Translations under genes and position numbers: made by a program
NCBI RefSeq assembly: GCF_042214795.1
Contig: NZ_CP090177.1
Span: 806,001 to 870,000 of the forward strand
DNA from: Arcobacter iocasae
Lineage (GTDB): Bacteria > Campylobacterota > Campylobacteria > Campylobacterales > Arcobacteraceae
Reading direction: 5' to 3'
Length of the DNA: 64,000 nucleotides
In this document: piece after piece, positions 38,544-47,737 of the stretch
Numbering within the stretch: position 1 is the first letter of the stretch
Layout: the number at the start of each line of letters is the position of its first letter
The notes under the pieces: generated by a model
Seen by the model: only the letters and a program-made list of their open reading frames with translations
What the model was told of the DNA's origin: nothing
Databases searched by the model: none

Positions 38544-39149
38544 ATGAAAATAACAGACCACATAGTTGAACCATTAAAAATTTATGATGATATTACACAT
38601 ACGAGTGATAGTGAAGTAACTTCAAAAGATGAAGAGTTTCCTAAAATTTGTAAAATTTTAAATGCTTTTGTATTTAAAGTTGGGACAGCCATTTCATGGC
38701 TGTCTATTCTTTTAATTGCAATAATAGTTATACAGGTACTTTTAAGATATTTATTTTCTATAAATTTAGTGCAACTAGAAGAGTTACAGTGGCATCTATA
38801 TGCCACCATTATAATGTTTGGATTATCTTATGCAATGGTTAATCACTCACATGTTAGAGTTGATATTTTAAGAGTGAAATTTAATCCAAGACTACAAAGA
38901 AAAATTGAAATATTTGGTGTTTTAATATTAATGATTCCATTTATATTAATTGTTATTAAATATGGTGTGGATCTGACAGAAGAAGCACTAAGAATAAACG
39001 AAAGATCAAGTTCACCTACAGGATTACCTTATAGATGGATTGTTAAAAGTGTTATGCCAATTAGCTTTAGTTTATTATTAATTGCAAGTATTTCAAGAGT
39101 TATTAGACATACAAGCTATTTATTAAAAGGCAGAAAAAATGGAAATTAA
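38544..39149 (+). CDS. TRAP transporter small permease (DctQ-type)
   Basis: 201 residues with four membrane helices starting near residue 45 after a longer than usual charged N-terminus of about 40 residues. The motif LLRYLFSINLVQLEELQWHLY with the conserved Glu-Glu-x-x-W is typical of DctQ. It forms the integral membrane complex with the large permease, which it overlaps by eleven bases. Confidence 0.92.
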   Translation: MKITDHIVEPLKIYDDITHTSDSEVTSKDEEFPKICKILNAFVFKVGTAISWLSILLIAIIVIQVLLRYLFSINLVQLEELQWHLYATIIMFGLSYAMVNHSHVRVDILRVKFNPRLQRKIEIFGVLILMIPFILIVIKYGVDLTEEALRINERSSSPTGLPYRWIVKSVMPISFSLLLIASISRVIRHTSYLLKGRKNGN

Positions 39150-40530
39150 TGATTATTTAGTTATTTCAATGTTTGCATCATTTATCTTACTACTTATCAC
39201 AGGAATTCCAGTTGCTTGGGTTCTAGGTGGAGTAGGAATATTATTTGTAGTAGTGGGATATATTTCAGATATGTATTTTGGGACAATAACAGGATTAGAT
39301 TTTAGTACGATTGGACTTGTATCAAATAGAATATTTCAAATAATGCATAATTGGGTTTTAGTAGCATTGCCCTTATTTATTTTTATGGGCTTAGCTTTAG
39401 ATGAATCAGGAATTGCAGAAAAACTTTTAAAATCTTTACAAATGTTTTTTGGGAAAATGAGAGGTGGATTAGCAATCACTGTTGTACTTTTAGGAGTACT
39501 ACTTGCTGCATCAACAGGAATAATTGGAGCATCAGTTGTTCTTTTAGCTGTAATGAGTTTACCAATTATGTTAAAGCAAGGATATGACAAGCAAACAGCA
39601 TTAGGTGTTATAGCAAGTTCAGGAACCCTTGGAATTTTAATACCACCAAGTATTATGCTTATTATTATGGCAGATCAATTAAGTATTTCAGTTGGAAATC
39701 TTTTTATGGGAGCAGTATTTCCAGGATTGATTTTAGGTTTATTATATATTTCGTATTTAGTAATATTAGGATTTATTAAACCTAAAAAAATGCCTTTAAT
39801 TCAAGATAATGAAGAACCACATGAAGGCTCAGATATTGTTTTATATTGGGATTTATTTAAAAATATTATTCCTCCAGTTATTTTAATATTATCAGTATTA
39901 GGTTCAATATTTTTTGGATTAGCAACAACAACAGAAGCTTCTGGGATTGGTGCACTTGGAGCCTTAATTTTGATGGCAATAAATGGACATTTAACATTAA
40001 GTAAAGTTAAAAAAATATGTATGTCAACTATGAATACATCAGGATATATATTTGCTATTTTTGTAGGGGCTACATGCTTTTCATTAGTATTAAGAGAATT
40101 AGGTGGAGATGAAGTAATAATATCTGCCCTACACTCAATTTCTGATAACCCTGTTATTGTTATTTTATTTATTTTAGGATTAGTGTTTCTTTTAGGTTTT
40201 GTTTTAGATTGGATTGAAATTACACTAATTATTTTACCTTTAGTTGCACCAATCATCTCTCATCTTGCCATTGAAATTAATGGTTTTGGAATTGATAATG
40301 CAACCTTAGTTTGGTTTGTGCTACTTGTAGCAATGACCTTGCAAACCTCGTTTTTAACACCACCAGTTGGGTTTGCATTATTTTATTTAAAAGGTGTATG
40401 TCCACCAGAAATTCAGTTGTTAGATATATATAAAGGTGTAATTCCTTTTATAATCTTACAACTTATTGGGTTAGCGATAGTATTTTTCTTCCCAGAAGTA
40501 GTAACTTGGTTACCTTCAATCGCATATTAA
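39139..40530 (+). CDS. TRAP transporter large permease (DctM-type)
   Basis: 463 residues with about twelve membrane helices. Family segments include ALPLFIFMGLALDESGIAEKL, GVIASSGTLGILIPPSIMLI and LGFVLDWIEITLIILPLVAPI. It is the sodium-coupled transport subunit. The gene is followed 21 bases later by mmsA, so transporter and catabolic enzyme are co-expressed. Confidence 0.93.
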   Translation: MEINDYLVISMFASFILLLITGIPVAWVLGGVGILFVVVGYISDMYFGTITGLDFSTIGLVSNRIFQIMHNWVLVALPLFIFMGLALDESGIAEKLLKSLQMFFGKMRGGLAITVVLLGVLLAASTGIIGASVVLLAVMSLPIMLKQGYDKQTALGVIASSGTLGILIPPSIMLIIMADQLSISVGNLFMGAVFPGLILGLLYISYLVILGFIKPKKMPLIQDNEEPHEGSDIVLYWDLFKNIIPPVILILSVLGSIFFGLATTTEASGIGALGALILMAINGHLTLSKVKKICMSTMNTSGYIFAIFVGATCFSLVLRELGGDEVIISALHSISDNPVIVILFILGLVFLLGFVLDWIEITLIILPLVAPIISHLAIEINGFGIDNATLVWFVLLVAMTLQTSFLTPPVGFALFYLKGVCPPEIQLLDIYKGVIPFIILQLIGLAIVFFFPEVVTWLPSIAY

Positions 40531-40551
40531 ATTAAATTATAAGGAAATTAA

Positions 40552-42051
40552 ATGAAAAAATTAGAAATTATAGTAAGTAATAAATTTATAGAAAGTGAAA
40601 CAACTCAATATTTTGATAAAGTTTCTCCATTAACACAAGAAGTACAGGTACAAGTACCATTATGTACAAAAAATGAGATAGATGATGCAGTTGAAAAAGC
40701 TCATAAAGCTTATTTGTCATGGAAAGATACTCCAATAATGACAAGAACAAGATTAATGTTTAACTACCAAACTTTGATAAAAGAAAATATTGATGAGATA
40801 GCTGAAATATTAAGTATTGAACAAGGAAAAACTTTTGATGATGCAAAAGGAGATATCGTAAGAGGATATGAAGTTGTTGAGTTCGCTTGTAGTGCACCAA
40901 CACTTATGATGGGAGAAACAGTTGAACATGTTTCAAATAAAATGAATACATACTCTTACAAACAACCATTAGGTGTTTGTGCAGGAGTTACACCATTTAA
41001 TTTTCCAGCAATGATTCCTCTATGGATGTTTCCAATGGCAATAGTTAGTGGTAATGCATTTATTTTAAAACCATCAGAAATGGTTCCAAATACAACTATG
41101 AAACTTGCAGAACTATTCATTAAAGCTGGAGCACCTAAAGATTTATTACAAGTTGTTCATGGACAAAAAGATCAAGTTGATTACTTATTAGATAATCCAA
41201 AAGTTAGAGCATACTCTTTTGTTGGTTCACCAGAAGTTGGTGCATACATTTATTCAAGAGCAACTGCAAACCTAAAAAGAGCACAAGCTTTTGTAGGAGC
41301 AAAAAATCATATGGTTATTATGCCTGATGCAAATAAAGAAAATGTATTAAATGCCTTAGTAGGATCTTCTATGGGTGCAGCAGGACAAAGATGTATGGGA
41401 ATTTCAGTTGCTTTATTTGTAGGAAAATCAAAAGAGTGGATTCCTGAATTAATTCAAAAAATAAAAGAAGTAAAACCTGGAGCATGGAATGATAAGAGTG
41501 CTAATTATGGACCAATTATCACAAAAACTGCCCTAAATAGAATCGAAAGTATCATAGAAGAAGGTGTTAAAGATGGAGCATCTCTAGTACTTGATGGAAG
41601 AAATGCAAAAGTTGATGGATATGATGAAGGGAATTGGGTTGGACCAACTATTTTTACAGGAGTAACAACAGATATGTCAATTTATACTAAAGAGATTTTT
41701 GGACCTGTACTATCTATATTAGAACCAAAAAATTTAAATGAAGCACTAGATATTATAAATAATAATATGTTTGGAAATGGAACATCAATTTTCACTTCAA
41801 GTGGAGCAAGTGCAACAAAATTTAGAAGAGAAGTTCAAGTAGGACAAGTAGGTGTTAACTTACCAATTCCTGTGCCTTTACCATTTTTCTCTTTTACAGG
41901 ATGGAGAGGTTCTTTCTATGGTGATTTACATGCTTACGGGAAACAAGCAATAACTTTTTATACAGAAACAAAAACTGTTACAGAAAAATGGTTTGAAGAT
42001 GAAGAAAATGAAGATGTTGCATTTGATTTTAAAGCTGATCATTCAAAATAA
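40552..42051 (+). CDS. mmsA: CoA-acylating methylmalonate-semialdehyde dehydrogenase
   Basis: 499 residues, aldehyde dehydrogenase fold. GVTPFNFPAMIPLWMFPMAI, the segment GAKNHMVIMPDANKENVLNA and the catalytic Cys in GAAGQRCMGISVALFV are the MmsA pattern, which lacks the general-base Glu of hydrolytic aldehyde dehydrogenases and so transfers to CoA. It converts methylmalonate semialdehyde to propionyl-CoA and CO2. A terminator follows it, separating it from the ketone-body genes, though read-through is possible. Confidence 0.94.
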   Translation: MKKLEIIVSNKFIESETTQYFDKVSPLTQEVQVQVPLCTKNEIDDAVEKAHKAYLSWKDTPIMTRTRLMFNYQTLIKENIDEIAEILSIEQGKTFDDAKGDIVRGYEVVEFACSAPTLMMGETVEHVSNKMNTYSYKQPLGVCAGVTPFNFPAMIPLWMFPMAIVSGNAFILKPSEMVPNTTMKLAELFIKAGAPKDLLQVVHGQKDQVDYLLDNPKVRAYSFVGSPEVGAYIYSRATANLKRAQAFVGAKNHMVIMPDANKENVLNALVGSSMGAAGQRCMGISVALFVGKSKEWIPELIQKIKEVKPGAWNDKSANYGPIITKTALNRIESIIEEGVKDGASLVLDGRNAKVDGYDEGNWVGPTIFTGVTTDMSIYTKEIFGPVLSILEPKNLNEALDIINNNMFGNGTSIFTSSGASATKFRREVQVGQVGVNLPIPVPLPFFSFTGWRGSFYGDLHAYGKQAITFYTETKTVTEKWFEDEENEDVAFDFKADHSK

Positions 42052-42060
42052 TAACTAATA

Positions 42061-42095
42061 AAAAGGCTTATTAAGTATTTAATAAGCCTTTTTTA
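42061..42095 (+). terminator. Terminator between mmsA and the CoA-transferase genes
   Basis: A perfect 14-bp inverted repeat (42061-42074 with 42079-42092, four-base loop) ends in six T bases. It lies only 17 bases before the next start codon, so the downstream genes either have a promoter elsewhere or depend on incomplete termination. Confidence 0.85.
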
Positions 42096-42111
42096 TAAAG
42101 AGGAAAATCTT

Positions 42112-42759
42112 ATGGAAAAAGAAATAACAATTGATAAGATAAAAGATTTTTTACATGATGGAATGACAATTGCTATTGGTGGTTTTATGGGGTGTGGAAA
42201 TGCCCATAACATTATAGATGAGATTCTAAAAACAAATGTAAACAATTTAACTTTAGTTGCAACAGATACAGCAAGGGATAATTTTGGCATTGGAAAATTA
42301 ATTGATGATAAAAGAATAACAAAATTATTAGCCTCTCATATTGGTACAAATAAAGAAACACAAAAACAAGTAAATGAAGGCTTTTTAGAAGTTGAATTAA
42401 TACCCCAAGGTACACTTGCAGAAAGAATAAGATGCGCAGCAGCTGGTCTTGGTGGAGCTTTGACTCAAACTGGTTTGAACACTGAAGTGCAAATTGGAAA
42501 AGAGGTTATACATATTGATGGAAAAGATTATATTTTAGAAAAACCAATTCATATAGATATTGCATTCATATCTGCACATAAAGCTGACAAAGCAGGAAAC
42601 CTAATCTATAAAGGTTCAACTAGAAATTTTAATGTTCCTATGGCTGGAGCTGCTAAAATCACTATTGTTGAAGTAGAAGAAATTGTTGAAACTGGAATCC
42701 TTGATCCAAATTTCATTCATACTCCATTTGTTTATGTAAATCACATCATAAAGGCATAA
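42112..42759 (+). CDS. 3-oxoacid CoA-transferase subunit A
   Basis: 215 residues. The nucleotide-like loop GMTIAIGGFMGCGNAHNIID, the GTLAERIRCAAAGLGGAL segment and FISAHKADKAGNLIYKG are typical of ScoA/AtoD/CtfA subunits. With subunit B it moves CoA between succinyl-CoA or acetyl-CoA and acetoacetate. One base separates its stop from subunit B. Confidence 0.93.
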   Translation: MEKEITIDKIKDFLHDGMTIAIGGFMGCGNAHNIIDEILKTNVNNLTLVATDTARDNFGIGKLIDDKRITKLLASHIGTNKETQKQVNEGFLEVELIPQGTLAERIRCAAAGLGGALTQTGLNTEVQIGKEVIHIDGKDYILEKPIHIDIAFISAHKADKAGNLIYKGSTRNFNVPMAGAAKITIVEVEEIVETGILDPNFIHTPFVYVNHIIKA

Positions 42760-42760
42760 T

Positions 42761-43402
42761 ATGGAAGCTAAAGAAATTATTGCAAAAAGAGTTGCACAAG
42801 AATTTAATAATGGAGATTTTATTAATTTAGGAATAGGACTTCCAACACAAGCTGTTAATTTTATTCCTAAAGATATACACATAAATCTACATTCTGAAAA
42901 TGGATTTGCAGGTATTTGGGACAAAGCAAATGAAAATAATATAGATAAAAATGTTGTAGATGCAGGAGGTTCTAATGTGATTTTAAGAGATGGTGGAATT
43001 TTTTTCGATTCTGTTACTTCTTTTGAAATAATTAGAGGTGGGCATATAGATATTACAGTTTTAGGAGCTTTGGAAGTTGATGAAGAAGGTAATTTAGCTA
43101 ACTGGAAAATACCAGGAAAACTTTTACCTGGAATGGGTGGAGCGATGGACTTAGTTAATGGTTCAAAAAAAGTTATTATTTCTATGCTTCATACTGCAAA
43201 AGGAAATCCTAAAATATTGAAACAATGTACTTTACCTTTAACAGGAAAAGGTGTAGTTGATATGATTATTACGGAAATGGGTGTTTTTGAATTTATTAAT
43301 AATGAATTAGTATTAATAGAATTAATGCAAGGTGTTACATTAAATGATATTAAAGAAGTAACTCCAGCATCATACAAAATTGCATCAAATCTAATAAAAT
43401 AA
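42761..43402 (+). CDS. 3-oxoacid CoA-transferase subunit B
   Basis: 213 residues. FINLGIGLPTQAVNFIP and the catalytic Glu in LHSENGFAGI (about residue 47) mark the B subunit; GAMDLVNGSKKVIISMLHTA is also conserved. It activates acetoacetate to acetoacetyl-CoA for the thiolase encoded at 44204. Succinyl-CoA from sucCD elsewhere in the window could be the donor. Confidence 0.93.
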   Translation: MEAKEIIAKRVAQEFNNGDFINLGIGLPTQAVNFIPKDIHINLHSENGFAGIWDKANENNIDKNVVDAGGSNVILRDGGIFFDSVTSFEIIRGGHIDITVLGALEVDEEGNLANWKIPGKLLPGMGGAMDLVNGSKKVIISMLHTAKGNPKILKQCTLPLTGKGVVDMIITEMGVFEFINNELVLIELMQGVTLNDIKEVTPASYKIASNLIK

Positions 43403-43418
43403 AATTTAAAGGTTATTC

Positions 43419-44195
43419 ATGATCAAAAATAAAGTTACTATAATAACAGGAGCAGCTTCGGGAATTGGACTTGATATTGCAACTACTTTTGCAAAAAATG
43501 GCGCAAAAGTAGTTCTATCAGATATAAATGAAGAAGCTTTAAATGAGGCAGTAAATAGTTTGCGAGAAAAGGGCTATGAAGCACTTGGAATAAAGTGCAA
43601 TGTCTTAAAAGAAGATGAAATTAAAGATCTTATAAATATGACAGTTGAACACTATAAGACAATAGATATTTTTATATCAAATGCAGGTATTCAACATGTA
43701 AGTAATATTGAGGATTTTCCAACTGAAAAATATGAATTAATGCTAAAACTTATGCTTGTAGCACCTTTTATTGCTATAAAAGAGGTATTTCCTATCATGA
43801 AAAAACAAAAATGGGGAAGAATCATAAATATGGCTTCAATAAATGGACTTGTAGGTTTTGCAGGTAAAGCTGGATATAACTCAGCTAAACATGGACTACT
43901 TGGATTAACTAAAGTCGCTGCATTAGAAGGTGCACTGGAAAATATAACAGTTAATGCTTTATGCCCAGGATATGTAGATACTCCACTTGTGAGAAATCAA
44001 ATTGCTGATTTAGCAAAAAATAGAGGTGTTAGTGAAGAAGAAGCCTTAGAAAAGGTTATTTTTTCTTTAGTTCCTCAAAAAAAGTTATTAACTACAGATG
44101 AAATTGCAGATTATGCAATGTTTATTGCAAGTGAAAGTGCGAAATCTATAACAGGACAAGCCTTAGTTATGGATGGTGGATATACAATTCAATAA
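43419..44195 (+). CDS. 3-hydroxybutyrate dehydrogenase (SDR family)
   Basis: 258 residues, short-chain dehydrogenase. The cofactor loop is IITGAASGIGLDIA, the NAG motif is SNAGIQHV, and the catalytic Tyr-Lys pair is in YNSAKHGLLGLTK. The ending ALVMDGGYTIQ and the VPQKKLLTTDEIADYA region match BdhA enzymes. It oxidises 3-hydroxybutyrate to acetoacetate, which the adjacent CoA-transferase then activates. Confidence 0.9.
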   Translation: MIKNKVTIITGAASGIGLDIATTFAKNGAKVVLSDINEEALNEAVNSLREKGYEALGIKCNVLKEDEIKDLINMTVEHYKTIDIFISNAGIQHVSNIEDFPTEKYELMLKLMLVAPFIAIKEVFPIMKKQKWGRIINMASINGLVGFAGKAGYNSAKHGLLGLTKVAALEGALENITVNALCPGYVDTPLVRNQIADLAKNRGVSEEEALEKVIFSLVPQKKLLTTDEIADYAMFIASESAKSITGQALVMDGGYTIQ

Positions 44196-44203
44196 GGAAT
44201 AAA

Positions 44204-45403
44204 ATGAAAGTTTATATTGTAGAGGCAAAAAGAAGTGCCATTGGAAAATATTTAGGATCATTAAAAAATATTGATCCTGGGCATTTAGCGGGACAGGTAA
44301 TAAAAGATTTAGTTAAAAATATTGATAATACTTTAATTGATGAAGTTATAGTTGGAAATATATTATCAGCAGGACATGCGCAAGGTGTTGGTCGTCAAGC
44401 TTCAATATATGGAGGACTTCCAGATTCTACAGTTGCTTACTCTTTAAATATGTTATGTGGTTCAGGAATGAAAGCTGTTATGAATGCTGCATCTGAAATA
44501 AAATCAGGGAATAAAAATCTAATTGTAGCAGGTGGAGTAGAGTCTATGTCAAAAGCTCCTTTTTTAATTTCATCAAAAGCAAGATTAGGTTTAGGTTTGG
44601 GTAATTCTTTGATGGTTGATTCTATGATTAATGATGCATTAACTGATGCCTTTGGGAATTATCATATGGGAATTACAGCAGAGAATATTGCAGAGAAGTT
44701 CAATATCACTAGAGAAGCCCAAGACGAATATGCATTAAATTCTCAAAGAAAGGCCTTAATAGCTAATGAAAAGGGAAAGTTTATTGATGAAATAACTCCT
44801 ATTACAATACAAGAAAGAAAAGAAGATATAGTTTTTAGTACGGATGAGTTTATCAATAAAAATACAACTTTAGAGAAACTTGCTAATTTGAGAGCTGCAT
44901 TTAAAGATCAAGGAACAGTAACAGCAGGTAATTCATCTGGAATAAATGATGGTGCAAGTTTTACATTATTGGCCTCTGAAAAAGTTGTAAAAGAGTACAA
45001 GCTTACCCCTTTAGCTGAAATAGTTGATTATGCAGAAGTTGGAATAGATCCATCAGTTATGGGACTAAGTCCTGCTTATGCTATTGAAAAACTTTTAAAT
45101 AAGACAAATATTTCAATAAATAATATAGATGTAATAGAAATTAATGAAGCATTTGCAGCCCAATCTTTAGGAGTATTTGAACTTTTAAAAGATAAAATCA
45201 AGCTAACCAACCAAACCATACAAGAAAAAATAAATGTAAATGGAGGAGCTATTGCACTTGGTCATCCTGTTGGAGCGAGTGGTAATAGAATTATCGTTTC
45301 ATTAGTCCATGAAATGCTAAAACAAAATTCAGAATATGGATTGGCTTCTCTTTGTATTGGTGGAGGATTAGGAACTGCTATTTTACTCAAAAAAGTAAAA
45401 TAG
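44204..45403 (+). CDS. Acetyl-CoA acetyltransferase (thiolase)
   Basis: 399 residues. The acyl-Cys is in NMLCGSGMKAVMNA (about residue 87), the His in NVNGGAIALGHPVGASGNRI and the second Cys in ASLCIGGGLGTA. It splits acetoacetyl-CoA into two acetyl-CoA, completing 3-hydroxybutyrate use, with the products entering the TCA cycle through citrate synthase. It starts eight bases after the dehydrogenase. Confidence 0.94.
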   Translation: MKVYIVEAKRSAIGKYLGSLKNIDPGHLAGQVIKDLVKNIDNTLIDEVIVGNILSAGHAQGVGRQASIYGGLPDSTVAYSLNMLCGSGMKAVMNAASEIKSGNKNLIVAGGVESMSKAPFLISSKARLGLGLGNSLMVDSMINDALTDAFGNYHMGITAENIAEKFNITREAQDEYALNSQRKALIANEKGKFIDEITPITIQERKEDIVFSTDEFINKNTTLEKLANLRAAFKDQGTVTAGNSSGINDGASFTLLASEKVVKEYKLTPLAEIVDYAEVGIDPSVMGLSPAYAIEKLLNKTNISINNIDVIEINEAFAAQSLGVFELLKDKIKLTNQTIQEKINVNGGAIALGHPVGASGNRIIVSLVHEMLKQNSEYGLASLCIGGGLGTAILLKKVK

Positions 45404-45427
45404 TAAGACTTTTACAAGGAAAACTTT

Positions 45428-46540
45428 ATGGGAAAAGAACTTCATAATGAATTAGATAAACAACTAGATTTTGAAGAAATTTTATTAGATTCATTACCAA
45501 ATCCTATTTATTATAAAGATATAAATGGTGATTTCATAAGATGTAATTCTAGATTTTCAAAACTTTGTGATGCTTCTAAAGAAAATATTATAGGAAAATC
45601 TGCTTATGATTTTTTTCCTATTTCTGTAGTTACAAGACATAAAATAATTGATGCAAATATAATGAAAACATTAAAATCAAATAAAGATGAAGTTCATTTT
45701 GTAAAAAAAAGTGGAGAAGTAAGATACTACAACCTAAGTAAAACTGTTTGTTTAAACCAAGAAGGTAATGTAGCAGGTATTATTTGCATAATGACAGATA
45801 TCACTCAAAGAATTACAGAAAAAGAGTTCTTAATTCAACAAAGTAAATTTGCAGAAATGGGAGAAATGATAGCTTCAATTGCCCATCAATGGAATGAACC
45901 ATTAGTTGAGTTATCTGCCCAAGTTCAAAGGTTTGAATTACTCCATGCTATGAATAAGATTAATGAAAATATGATGCATGATTTTGTAAATGACACAATG
46001 GTTCAAATAAAATATATGTCAAATACACTTAGTGATTTTAGAAATTTTTTAAAACCATCAACTGTTAAAAAAAGTTTTGAAATAAAAAAAGCGATAAAAG
46101 AGATATTTGAGATAATTGGAAAACAAATTTTTTATTTAAATATTAATGTTAGTTTGGAATATAAAAATGTAAATGAAGAAATCTATATTTATGGTTATGA
46201 AAATGAATTAAAACAAGTTCTATTAAATATAATTAACAATGCAAAAAATAAAATAATTAAAATTGAAAATGAGAAAGTCTTTAATCCACTTATCAAAATA
46301 AAAGTTTACCAAAATGAAAGATTCAATATTATTGAAATTTCAGATAATGCAGGACCAATTCCTGAGGAAATTATAGGTCAACTATTTGAACCTTTCTTTA
46401 CAACTAAAAGTGAAGGTACTGGACTTGGATTATATATGGCTAAACTCATTGTTGAAGATAAAATGTCTGGAAAAATTAGTGTGAAAAATGATGTTGATAA
46501 TGTTATTTTTTCAATCAAAATACCAATAAAGAAAGAGTAG
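45428..46540 (+). CDS. PAS-domain sensor histidine kinase
   Basis: 370 residues without a membrane segment, so probably cytoplasmic. A PAS domain spans about 15-125 (LPNPIYYKDINGDFIRCNSRF). The H-box is SIAHQWNEPLVELSAQ (His about 151), related to the AHQWRQPL form common in Campylobacterota. ATP-binding boxes are IINNAKNK, ISDNAGPIPEEI and GTGLGLYMAKLIVE. It follows the thiolase by 24 bases and precedes its response regulator by seven, so it probably controls this catabolic cluster. Confidence 0.9.
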   Translation: MGKELHNELDKQLDFEEILLDSLPNPIYYKDINGDFIRCNSRFSKLCDASKENIIGKSAYDFFPISVVTRHKIIDANIMKTLKSNKDEVHFVKKSGEVRYYNLSKTVCLNQEGNVAGIICIMTDITQRITEKEFLIQQSKFAEMGEMIASIAHQWNEPLVELSAQVQRFELLHAMNKINENMMHDFVNDTMVQIKYMSNTLSDFRNFLKPSTVKKSFEIKKAIKEIFEIIGKQIFYLNINVSLEYKNVNEEIYIYGYENELKQVLLNIINNAKNKIIKIENEKVFNPLIKIKVYQNERFNIIEISDNAGPIPEEIIGQLFEPFFTTKSEGTGLGLYMAKLIVEDKMSGKISVKNDVDNVIFSIKIPIKKE

Positions 46541-46547
46541 GCAAACT

Positions 46548-47198
46548 ATGAAAATTTTTTTACTTGAAGATAATAAAACATTGAATGAAACTATAAAGTT
46601 GAAATTTGAGAAAAATGACCATAAGGTTTACGCTTTTTTAGATGGGAAAGATGCATATGAAAATATTACGGAAGGTTTTTCATGCTTTATTTTAGATATT
46701 AATGTACCAAATATTGATGGTATTAGAATATTACAAAAAATAAGAAAGTATTATGAAGAGGTTCCCATTATAATTATATCAGCAACTGTCGAATTTGAAA
46801 TAATAAAAAATGCTTATGATTTTGGTTGTAACGATTACTTAAAAAAACCATTTTTTATTGATGAATTATTAATAAAAGTTAATAAATTATGCAAAATTTC
46901 TAAAAAAGAAATAACAATAGATAAAGATTGTACTTTTAATTTTAGCGATGGAGTAATCAAATTTAAAGATGAAAAAGTAATACTTACAAAAAAAGAAAAC
47001 TTAATGATGAATCTTTTTTTAACGAATATAAATAAACTAGTAACTTATGAAAATATACAAAACTATGTATGGGAAGGTGAATATGCATCTTTAGACGCAA
47101 TAAGGACACTTATAAAAAGATTAAGAAGGAAACTTCCAAAGCAGTATATTTATGCTTCATCAAATAGTGGATACTTTTTCAACTCTGAAGAGGGATAA
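46548..47198 (+). CDS. OmpR-type response regulator
   Basis: 216 residues. The receiver has the acidic pair LLEDN, the phospho-acceptor Asp in FILDINVPNIDG (about residue 51) and the Lys in YLKKPF. The C-terminal winged helix (about 125-216) has the usual ENIQNYVWEGEYASLDAIRT and RLRRKLPK. It is the partner of the kinase just upstream. Targets are inferred to be the TRAP, mmsA and ketone-body genes; no binding site could be named. Confidence 0.9.
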   Translation: MKIFLLEDNKTLNETIKLKFEKNDHKVYAFLDGKDAYENITEGFSCFILDINVPNIDGIRILQKIRKYYEEVPIIIISATVEFEIIKNAYDFGCNDYLKKPFFIDELLIKVNKLCKISKKEITIDKDCTFNFSDGVIKFKDEKVILTKKENLMMNLFLTNINKLVTYENIQNYVWEGEYASLDAIRTLIKRLRRKLPKQYIYASSNSGYFFNSEEG

Positions 47199-47214
47199 CT
47201 CAAAAGAGTTACCT

Positions 47215-47604
47215 TTATATTCGAATATTTCTTTGTAAATAACCAATCATATCTTTATTTACAAAATCCATACTACTTTCTATTCTTCTTGTACTTTTTA
47301 ATTTTATTAGTGTGCTTGTATATGTTTCTATTTTATTGGTTAATTTTCTATCATTTAATAATAGAATTATTTTTGCTGATGTTTTATTTATCTGTCTTAA
47401 TTGTTCATCAACATTTTCATGACCCATTGATAAAATATCTTCTGTTAATTTTGAAAATAGCTCTAATTTTGTGTTTCTAAGCCATTTATTTTGTTCTATT
47501 TTATTATTTATTTTTGTAGAAACAAAGGTATCAACCAATTTTGTGGCAACTGCTCCAACTAATGCACTTTTTGCTACTGAAGAAATTAAAGTTAAATTTA
47601 GCAT
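47215..47604 (-). CDS. Unknown protein with hydrophobic N-terminus, beside iron-type operators
   Basis: 129 residues from the ATG at 47604, which has AAGGA five bases upstream; an ATG five codons earlier overlaps that site. The N-terminus (LTLISSVAKSALVGAVATKL) is a short Ala/Gly-rich hydrophobic segment, like those of the proteins encoded at 49394-50308, followed by a charged helical body. I do not recognise the family. Because it diverges from the iron operators at 47659-47716, it may be part of the same iron-dependent system. Confidence 0.6.
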   Translation of the reverse strand: MLNLTLISSVAKSALVGAVATKLVDTFVSTKINNKIEQNKWLRNTKLELFSKLTEDILSMGHENVDEQLRQINKTSAKIILLLNDRKLTNKIETYTSTLIKLKSTRRIESSMDFVNKDMIGYLQRNIRI

Positions 47605-47658
47605 AATAATCCTTTTCAATTTCCTGATTATATGAACAATAAACTTAAATCTAAATTA

Positions 47659-47716
47659 TAATGATAATAAGTATCATTAATATTACTTTAAGGTCACAAT
47701 AAGTATCATATTGATA
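47659..47716. promoter_or_regulatory. Two Fur-type operators between divergent genes
   Basis: Site one (47659-47679) is a perfect 8-bp inverted repeat, TAATGATA and TATCATTA around a five-base centre. Site two (47704-47716) is TATCA and TGATA around TAT. Both match the GATAAT-type units bound by Fur or PerR proteins. They can control the minus gene ending at 47215 and the plus operon that starts at 47738. Confidence 0.7.
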
Positions 47717-47737
47717 ACAATAATCAAGGTTATAAAA

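Noticed and set aside
39801..40256. A 151-codon minus-strand frame inside the TRAP large permease gene
   Set aside because: Shadow of a conserved membrane protein gene; no ribosome site or recognisable domain.
42112..42759. Reading the CoA-transferase as a glutaconate or acetate-specific enzyme
   Set aside because: The adjacent 3-hydroxybutyrate dehydrogenase and thiolase make 3-oxoacid activation the better reading; specificity still cannot be proven.
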